DNA from: UBA1952 sp965246855 | Lineage (GTDB): Bacteria; Bacteroidota; Bacteroidia; Chitinophagales; Chitinophagaceae | Direction of reading: 5' to 3' | Assembly (NCBI GenBank): GCA_965246855.1 | Contig: CBDFFP010000006.1 | Span: 186,001-250,000, forward strand | DNA: 64,000 bases | In this document: positions 57,262 to 64,000 of the stretch, piece by piece | How the letters are laid out: each line of letters starts with the position of its first letter | Numbering within the stretch: position 1 is the stretch's first letter | Notes under the pieces: model-generated | What the model was told of the DNA's origin: nothing | What the model saw: the letters and a program-made list of their open reading frames with translations, nothing else | Databases searched by the model: none | Made by a program: the position numbers and the translations under genes

Positions 57262-57327
57262 AGAACCGCGCAGGCTTTCCACCCGAACACAACAAACCAA
57301 AGCAAAAACCCGAAACGCACAGAAGAT

Positions 57328-60300
57328 TTGAAGGGACAGCATTCTTTCGGACTCCGATTCCTGCTGGTGATTCTCACCGTGGGCTTTTTGGCTCATGCCG
57401 GTGCGCGCGTGCCCGGCGGGCCACGTGCGCGTGCAAACGATTACGATACGGCGGAAGACGCTCCTGAAGAAGACAGCCCGGTGGATACGCCGGAAACCCT
57501 GCGCTTTCCCATCAAAGACAATACCGGCGAGCCGCTGATGGACCGCCGGGGCGGAACGATTGACCTGCAAGACCCGGCCAACATCCGCCGCGAGGTGGAG
57601 TACGACCCGGAAACGAAACGCTACTACCTGAGTGAAAAAGTAGGCAACGACTATATCCGCAACCCTACCTACCTCACCTATGATGAGTATGTGAAAGAGC
57701 AAGCGCGCTTAGACGAGCAGGCCTATTGGAAGCGTCGTTTGGATGCCCTTTCTCTTTTCAATACCAAGCCGAAACTGCCGCAGATGTATCGCGAAGGCAT
57801 CTTTGACCGCATCTTCGGTGGGCAAGGAATTCAGGTGCGTCCGCAGGGAAATGTGGACGTAACGATTGGCGGCAACTGGCAGAATATCCAGAACCCGACG
57901 CTGGTACAGCGCGCACAGAAGTACGGCGTTTTTGACTTTGACCTGCAGATGAACATCAGCCTGCTGGCCACCATCGGCGACAAGCTGAAGCTGAATATCT
58001 CCAACAATACGAAAGCGCAGTTTGACTATCAGAACCTGCAAAAAATTGAGTACACCGGCAAGGAAGACGAGATTCTGAAAAAGTTTGAGGCCGGAAATAT
58101 TTCCTTCCCGCTGCGCTCTTCGCTTATTCAAGGTGTTCAAAGTCTTTTTGGATTGAAAACGCAGTTGCAGTTTGGCCGGTTGTGGGTAACAGCTGCGCTG
58201 AGCCAGCAGAAATCCAAACGCTCCACGCTTACCGTGCAGGGCGGCGCGCAAACGCAGCAGTTTGGCATTAAGGCCGACGACTACGAGGAAAACAAAAACT
58301 TCCTGCTCGGCCAGTATTTCCACGACAACTACGATGATGCGCTGAAAGAATATCCGGTTATCCGCTCGCAGGTGCTTATCAATAAAGTGGAAGTGTGGGT
58401 CACAAACCGCACCGGCTCCGTGACGGATGTGCGCGACCTTTTGGCCTTTATGGACTTGGGGGAGGCCACGCCTTACCGGCAGGACTGGAGCGACCCGGCG
58501 GCAGCGGCAGCGGTGCGCAACCTGCCTTCCAACAATACTAACCTCTTGTATTCCCGCCTGCAATCGCAGCCCGGCGCGCGGGTACAGGGAACGGCTACGG
58601 CTACCGTGAGCGGTGCGCTGGGCCTGCGGGAAGGCGACGAATTTCAACGTGTAACGGCCCGCAAGCTGCAACCGAGCGAGTATGATTTTAACCCACAACT
58701 GGGCTATATCATGCTGCGCTCCACGCCCAATCCTGACGATATTGTGGCCTGCGCGTATCGCTACACCTACAACGGCAAAACGTATCAGGTGGGTGAGTTT
58801 TCCACAGACCTGCCGCCCGACAGCACCAACCAGAAGCTACCTTTCCTGAAGCTTCTGAAAGGAACCGCGCCGCGCGTGTATCTGCCCATCTGGAAGCTGA
58901 TGATGAAGAACATGTACGCGCTGGGCGGATATGGTTTGCAGAAGGAAGATTTCCGGCTGAATGTGTTGTATCAAAACCCCGGCGGCGGCGAACTGCGCTA
59001 CTTGCCGGAAGGACCGAGCGAAGGAAAGCTTCTGTTGCAACTCTTGAATCTTGACCGGCTGAACTTCCAGAACGACCCGCTGCCCGACGGCATTTTCGAT
59101 TACGTGGATGGCATCACCATCAACCCGCAGCAGGGCAAGATTATCTTCCCTGTCTTGGAACCTTTCGGGCGGGATTTAGCTCCGGCTTTTTCGGGCGCGC
59201 CGCAGCTGGAGCGGAAGTATCTCTACAACATTCTGTACGACTCCACCAAAACGGTTGCGCGGCAGTTTCAGCAGAATAACCGCTACATCCTGCGCGGCTC
59301 TTACAAGTCGGCTTCTTCGTCGGAAATTTTCCTCAATGCCTTCAACATTCCGCAAGGCTCCGTATCGGTAACGGCGGGCGGACAGCGGCTGATTGAGAAT
59401 CAGGATTTCCAGATTGACTATGGCATCGGGCGGGTGAAAATCTTGAACTCCGGCATTCTGAATTCCGGCATTCCGGTTACCATTTCCTTTGAAGACAACG
59501 CCACCTTCGGTTTTCAGCAGCAGAATTTTATGGGCGCGCGGCTGGACTATTATCTCAATCCAAAATTGACGATTGGCGGCACGGCGATGCGCCTGACGGA
59601 GCGGCCCTTTACCCAGAAAGTAAATTTCGGCGAAGACCCGATTAAGAACACTGTTTTGGGCCTCGACGCGACTTATGCAAGTGAATCACGCGGCCTGACG
59701 CGACTGCTCGACAAGCTGCCGATTTACAGTACAACGGCTTCTTCTTTTTTGAATGCTTCGGCGGAAGTGGCGGCTTTGTTGCCCGGCCACCCCACGCAGA
59801 TTGACATGCTCGACGGCGGCAAAGGCGCGGTGTACATTGACGATTTTGAAGGCACGCGCTCATCTTATGATTTGCGCACGCCCGCCGTTGCCTGGAGCCT
59901 TGCTGCTACGCCGGTGGACGCCCGCGACGCCAACAACGTAGAGCTTTTCCCGGAGGCCAAACTTTTTGACTCCCTGAGTTATGGCTACAAGCGCGCGCGG
60001 CTGGCGTGGTACACGCTGGAGCCAAACCTGGTGGACGGATTAGACGGCATTCCCGACTTTGTAAAAAACGATTCCAACCAGCACTATGTGCGCCTAGTGC
60101 AGCGGCAGGAAGTGTTTCCGCAAGCCAGCAATGTCACCCTGCAAAACGCGCTGCCTACGTTGGATTTGGGCTTTTATCCCAAAGAGCGCGGGCCTTACAA
60201 CTACACGCTGGACGTAACGCCCGACGGTGCGCTCAACGCGCCACGCACCCGCTGGGGCGGCATTCAACGCTCCATCGACTACTCCGATTTTGAGGCAAGC

Positions 60301-63300
60301 AACGTGGAGTTTATTGAGTTCTGGACGATGGACCCGTACATCAACAATCCTACCGGAACGGGTGGCTCGCTTTACATAAACCTCGGCAATGTGAGCGAGG
60401 ATGTGTTGAAGGATTCCCGGAAGTTTTTTGAGAACGGCATTTCCTATCCCAAAACCGTAACCACGCTTGACCGGACGCGCTGGGGATACGTGCCGCGCTT
60501 TCAGCAGCAGGTGACCCGCGCTTTCGACAACGACCCGGCGGCGCGTACAGTGCAGGATGTGGGCTATGATGGTTTGGATGATGCGGAAGAAAAAACTTTC
60601 TACGGCGATTTCCTGCAACGCCTTGCGACGCGCGTCACCAATCAGGCGGCGATAGATGGGCTGAACAACGACCCTTCTTCCGACGACTATCTGCACTTCC
60701 GCGACGGTATTTACAGCGGCCCGCGCGTCAGTGCTTTGACGCGCTACAAGCGCTTCAACAATGCCCAGGGCAACTCGCCTATTACGAGCGCCAACGCGGC
60801 CTATTCCTCTGCGGCAACCACCATCCCCGAAAGTGAGGACATCAACCGCGACAATACGCTGAACGAAGCCGAAGATTATTTCCAGTACCGCATAGACATG
60901 TTCCCTTCTGCCGACCCGCGCATGCAGGTAGGGCAGAACTTTATCGTGAACAAGCAGACGGTGAACGTGAAGCTGCCCAACAACAGCACCGCACCGGAAA
61001 CCTGGTATCAGTTTAAGGTTCCCATTCGGGAGTATCAGCACAAAGTGGGCAGCATTTCCGATTTCCGCTCTATCCGGTTTATACGTCTGTTCCTCAACAA
61101 TTTTGAGGACAGCGTGATTCTGCGTTTTGCCCGTCTGGAGTTGGGACGCAACCAGTGGCGGCGCTACAACTTCTCGCTGATGTCTCCCGGCGAAAACATA
61201 CCGGACATAGACAAGCAAACGGTGGAGTTCAACCTCGCTTCCGTGAGCCTGGAAGAGAACAGCACCCGTCAGCCGATTCCGTATGCAATTCCGCCGGGCG
61301 TGAACCGCCAGCAGGCCGCTGTCTCCAACGGACAAACGGCTGCGCTGAATGAGCAGTCGCTCTCACTTCAGGTTTGCAATCTGAAAGACGGCGATGCGCG
61401 CGGTGCTTTTAAGGAAGTGGGCGTGGACATGCGGCAGTTTGAGCGTTTGCGGATGTTCATTCACACAGAAAGCCGTGTTGGCCAGCAACCTTTGAAAGAC
61501 GGCGATGTACGGGCGTTTATCCGCCTCGGTTCCGACTTTGTAAACAACTATTACGAGTATCAGATTCCGCTGAAAATTACACCCGGCGGTTCTCGCGCGG
61601 CAGACGTTATCTGGCCTGCGGAGAACAGTCTGGATTTGCTGTTGAGCGACCTCGTGAAGGTGAAATCCTCCCGCAACAACAAAGGGCTGCCGGCTTTTAT
61701 TCCTTACAGCGAAACCGACGCCAGTGGTCGCCGTGTTCTTGTAGTGGGAAATCCCAACATCGGCGATGCCAAAACGGTGATGCTCGGTATTCTGAACCCA
61801 AAAGCCGACGCTTCTAATCCGGCGGATGATGGCCTTCCAAAGTGCGCGGAAATATGGTTTGATGAGTTGCGCGCAACGGGCCTGAACGAAACACCGGGCT
61901 ATGCGGCTACCGGCAAAGTGGCGCTGCAACTGGCTGACCTCGGCAGCATGCGCTTGTCGGGCGCGATGCATACCGAAGGCTATGGCAATATTGACCAGAA
62001 GCTGAACCAGCGCAAGCGCGACAACTTCTATCAGTACGATGCGAGCACCAACCTGAATATGGGTAAGTTGCTGCCCGCGAAATGGGGCGTGCAGTTGCCG
62101 GTTTTTGGCGGTTATTCCCGCAATGTGAGCACGCCCCAGTACGACCCGTATGACCTCGACGTGAAACTGAAAGACAAGCTGGCTACGGCCCGCGACGCAC
62201 AGCAGCAGGATTCTATCCGCAGTGCCGCGCAGGATTTTACGTCTATCACGTCCTTCAATATTGCCAACGCCCGCATTACCGGCAACCCGGCGAAAGCATC
62301 CAAAAGAGCCAAGCCGTGGAGCGCGCGCAACTTTGACGCTTCCTATTCCTACAACCGCCAGCTTCGCCACAACCCGCTGATTGAGAAGGACGAGCTGGTG
62401 AATCAAAAGCTCGGTCTTGGATATACCTACGCGGTGCAGCCAAAGCCGATTGAGCCTTTCAAAGGCCTCATCAAAAGCAGGTCTAAATGGTGGCAACTGG
62501 TGAAGGATTTCAACTTCAATCCGCTGCCGACCAACTTCAGCTTCCGCACGGAGCTGAACCGCACTTTTGACGAAACGCTGGTGCGCACTGTGGGCGGCGA
62601 CGGCTATCGCGTGCCGCCGACGTACTACAAGAATTTTACGTGGCTGCGGACATACAGTACGCGCTGGGAACTGACGCGCTCGCTGGCGCTGGACTACAAC
62701 GCCACCAACAACAGCCGGATTGAAGAGCCGTATGGCCCACTGGATACCAGGGAGAAACGCGACACGGTGCTGCGAAATATCTCCACCTTCGGGCGGAATG
62801 TTTTCTTCTCTCAAACCCTGAACGCATCTTACAACGTGCCACTCGCGAAGCTGCCCATCACCGACTGGATGACGCTGCGCCTTTCTTACGGAACAACCTA
62901 TTCGTGGACCGTTGCTTCGCGCCTAGCGGTAGGCTTGGGAAACACCATCGCCAACACGCAGACGAAGACGGTGAACGGCGAACTGAACTTCGCCAATCTC
63001 TACAACAAAAACCGCTGGTTGCGCGCCGTGAATGCGCCCGCGCCCCGCGGTCAGAAGCCTAACCTTCCCGGCGGAAATGTTTTGAAAGACCCGCGCAATC
63101 CGGGTGGGAAGCACGACAAAGGGAAGGCACCGGAAGCAGCCGTGAGCGAAAACGGAGCCGCACCGGCAACAGGCAGCAATACCGTTGCTTCCAACACTTC
63201 CTCTTCTTCCCGCAAAAGCAAGAAGGCCGCCGATACGGTGTTGATGATTAACAACGCGCCAGTCGTGATTTCCGGGATGAACGACAAGCAGGTGGATTCG

Positions 63301-64000
63301 CTGCGCAAAGTGGCGCAGGCGCAGGAGCTGGCGAAAGTGAAAGCCGAGAAAGCCCGTGCGAAAGCGGCCCGTAAAGCAGCCCGTCTGGCGAAGCGCAACA
63401 GTGCCCCGGAAATTTCTACGCCCGTGCGCATTGCGGGTCGGTTACTGACTTCGGTGAAGCGCGCGACCATCAACTACACCGAAAACGGCGGAACGGTGTT
63501 GCCAGGATTTTTGGACAGTACGCGCGTGCTGGGCGTCAATACACGCAGCCTGCAACCGGGACTGGATTTTGTCTTCGGTTATCAGCCGGGTTATGAATGG
63601 CTGGACCAGAAAGCGCGCAACGGTCTCTTGAGCCGCGACTCGCTTTTCAACGGGCAGTTTTTGCAGCAATTTGCGCGCAACATCAACCTGACGGCGCAGG
63701 TGGAGCCGTTCCCGGATTTCCGCATTGACCTGTCGCTGACCAGCACGTTCAGCAAACAATACAGCGAGATTTTTAAGGACACTAATGTGCTGTATGGGCG
63801 CAGGGGCGACTTCACGCACAACAACCCGTACACCACCGGCTCGTTCACCATCTCGTCTATCTTCCTCAACACACTTTTTGAGCCGATAGGCCGCTCGCTT
63901 TCGCCTGCTTATGAACGCTTCCTGGCCAACCGCGTAACGGTTTCCAATCGCCTCGGCGGGTTGAATCCGTATGTGGGCAACCTGCAGGACCCCACCGATC
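57328..64000 (+). CDS. sprA: Cell-surface protein SprA, type IX secretion translocon (3' end cut)
   Basis: SprA is the very large outer-membrane beta-barrel through which type IX cargo leaves the cell. At least 2224 residues are visible and the window ends before the C-terminus; family members reach about 2300-2500. The frame is open from 57262 to 64000. The start is taken as TTG 57328, because it gives a signal peptide (MKGQHSFGLRFLLVILTVGF, then LAHAGA) and no ATG occurs in the first 70 codons of the frame. Typical segments are LRFPIKDNTGEPLMDRRG and YDPETKRYYLSEKVGN near the N-terminus, and a barrel with many aromatic turns. A Lys/Ala-rich insertion lies at about 63100-63410. It fits the porQ and adhesin genes of the window. 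Confidence 0.93.
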   Translation, partial: MKGQHSFGLRFLLVILTVGFLAHAGARVPGGPRARANDYDTAEDAPEEDSPVDTPETLRFPIKDNTGEPLMDRRGGTIDLQDPANIRREVEYDPETKRYYLSEKVGNDYIRNPTYLTYDEYVKEQARLDEQAYWKRRLDALSLFNTKPKLPQMYREGIFDRIFGGQGIQVRPQGNVDVTIGGNWQNIQNPTLVQRAQKYGVFDFDLQMNISLLATIGDKLKLNISNNTKAQFDYQNLQKIEYTGKEDEILKKFEAGNISFPLRSSLIQGVQSLFGLKTQLQFGRLWVTAALSQQKSKRSTLTVQGGAQTQQFGIKADDYEENKNFLLGQYFHDNYDDALKEYPVIRSQVLINKVEVWVTNRTGSVTDVRDLLAFMDLGEATPYRQDWSDPAAAAAVRNLPSNNTNLLYSRLQSQPGARVQGTATATVSGALGLREGDEFQRVTARKLQPSEYDFNPQLGYIMLRSTPNPDDIVACAYRYTYNGKTYQVGEFSTDLPPDSTNQKLPFLKLLKGTAPRVYLPIWKLMMKNMYALGGYGLQKEDFRLNVLYQNPGGGELRYLPEGPSEGKLLLQLLNLDRLNFQNDPLPDGIFDYVDGITINPQQGKIIFPVLEPFGRDLAPAFSGAPQLERKYLYNILYDSTKTVARQFQQNNRYILRGSYKSASSSEIFLNAFNIPQGSVSVTAGGQRLIENQDFQIDYGIGRVKILNSGILNSGIPVTISFEDNATFGFQQQNFMGARLDYYLNPKLTIGGTAMRLTERPFTQKVNFGEDPIKNTVLGLDATYASESRGLTRLLDKLPIYSTTASSFLNASAEVAALLPGHPTQIDMLDGGKGAVYIDDFEGTRSSYDLRTPAVAWSLAATPVDARDANNVELFPEAKLFDSLSYGYKRARLAWYTLEPNLVDGLDGIPDFVKNDSNQHYVRLVQRQEVFPQASNVTLQNALPTLDLGFYPKERGPYNYTLDVTPDGALNAPRTRWGGIQRSIDYSDFEASNVEFIEFWTMDPYINNPTGTGGSLYINLGNVSEDVLKDSRKFFENGISYPKTVTTLDRTRWGYVPRFQQQVTRAFDNDPAARTVQDVGYDGLDDAEEKTFYGDFLQRLATRVTNQAAIDGLNNDPSSDDYLHFRDGIYSGPRVSALTRYKRFNNAQGNSPITSANAAYSSAATTIPESEDINRDNTLNEAEDYFQYRIDMFPSADPRMQVGQNFIVNKQTVNVKLPNNSTAPETWYQFKVPIREYQHKVGSISDFRSIRFIRLFLNNFEDSVILRFARLELGRNQWRRYNFSLMSPGENIPDIDKQTVEFNLASVSLEENSTRQPIPYAIPPGVNRQQAAVSNGQTAALNEQSLSLQVCNLKDGDARGAFKEVGVDMRQFERLRMFIHTESRVGQQPLKDGDVRAFIRLGSDFVNNYYEYQIPLKITPGGSRAADVIWPAENSLDLLLSDLVKVKSSRNNKGLPAFIPYSETDASGRRVLVVGNPNIGDAKTVMLGILNPKADASNPADDGLPKCAEIWFDELRATGLNETPGYAATGKVALQLADLGSMRLSGAMHTEGYGNIDQKLNQRKRDNFYQYDASTNLNMGKLLPAKWGVQLPVFGGYSRNVSTPQYDPYDLDVKLKDKLATARDAQQQDSIRSAAQDFTSITSFNIANARITGNPAKASKRAKPWSARNFDASYSYNRQLRHNPLIEKDELVNQKLGLGYTYAVQPKPIEPFKGLIKSRSKWWQLVKDFNFNPLPTNFSFRTELNRTFDETLVRTVGGDGYRVPPTYYKNFTWLRTYSTRWELTRSLALDYNATNNSRIEEPYGPLDTREKRDTVLRNISTFGRNVFFSQTLNASYNVPLAKLPITDWMTLRLSYGTTYSWTVASRLAVGLGNTIANTQTKTVNGELNFANLYNKNRWLRAVNAPAPRGQKPNLPGGNVLKDPRNPGGKHDKGKAPEAAVSENGAAPATGSNTVASNTSSSSRKSKKAADTVLMINNAPVVISGMNDKQVDSLRKVAQAQELAKVKAEKARAKAARKAARLAKRNSAPEISTPVRIAGRLLTSVKRATINYTENGGTVLPGFLDSTRVLGVNTRSLQPGLDFVFGYQPGYEWLDQKARNGLLSRDSLFNGQFLQQFARNINLTAQVEPFPDFRIDLSLTSTFSKQYSEIFKDTNVLYGRRGDFTHNNPYTTGSFTISSIFLNTLFEPIGRSLSPAYERFLANRVTVSNRLGGLNPYVGNLQDPTD

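Overview
The window comes from a member of the Bacteroidota, most likely Chitinophagia or Saprospiria, with fairly high GC. The evidence is a type IX secretion and gliding gene set (sprA, porQ and two adhesins with gliding-type C-terminal domains, one carrying 22 SprB-type repeats), OstA-like and MCE envelope proteins, a fused E1 alpha/beta dehydrogenase, DUF3109, TIGR03915 and DUF6766 proteins, an almost complete absence of Shine-Dalgarno sites, and promoters of the Bacteroidota type (TAnnTTTG or TAnnTTCG at -7). No rRNA, tRNA, CRISPR array or insertion sequence was seen.

Layout. 1-8923 holds housekeeping genes: pheS (5' cut), an NAD-dependent epimerase, a membrane protein, a free-standing B12-binding subunit, tandem clpP genes, a lipoprotein, recO, dnaN and a glcD-type oxidase. 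9152-13951 has aspartate kinase, an XRE regulator and an AT-rich three-gene lipoprotein operon including a CxxC thioredoxin-like protein. 14314-19803 has envelope genes (OstA-like, MlaD-like), a hydrolase, a CBS protein and a DUF3109 protein. 20079-28204 has ferredoxin reductase plus ferredoxin, an ammonia-lyase, a lipoprotein, nadC, fabI, porQ and a DUF6766 protein. 28565-38330 has a SnoaL-like protein, an idi gene interrupted by an in-frame TGA, a photolyase, an OmpA-like lipoprotein, a secreted adhesin, a sugar nucleotidyltransferase and the fused E1. 38366-39592 is an AT-rich operon that reads as a toxin-antitoxin-chaperone defence module of the CmdTAC type: a PARP-like ADP-ribosyltransferase candidate, a small antitoxin and a SecB-like chaperone. 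39680-46126 holds an ABC exporter and a metal-regulated cluster (DtxR/MntR-type repressor divergent from a TonB receptor, then an OprB-type porin). 46186-64000 has a TIGR03915 protein, a flippase, the 2379-residue SprB-repeat adhesin, ruvA and nearly all of sprA.

Two things stand out. One is the CmdTAC-like operon. The other is the intergenic DNA: at least nine gaps carry degenerate tandem repeats with a 7-bp period, often as inverted pairs that touch or contain start and stop codons, and four gaps carry arrays with a 21-bp (3 x 7) period. The families have unrelated sequences but the same period. A further array repeats a 14-bp perfect palindrome exactly every 43 bp. Separate REP-like palindromes with GTCAT...ATGAC ends occur in seven places.

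Functionally, the PorQ, SprA and adhesin genes point to a gliding, surface-adhesive cell. The OstA-like, MCE, OmpA-like and TonB genes serve the outer membrane. The DtxR-type cluster suggests regulated iron or manganese uptake, with an operator-like palindrome overlapping the receptor promoter. All functional calls rest on reading the sequence; no database search was possible.
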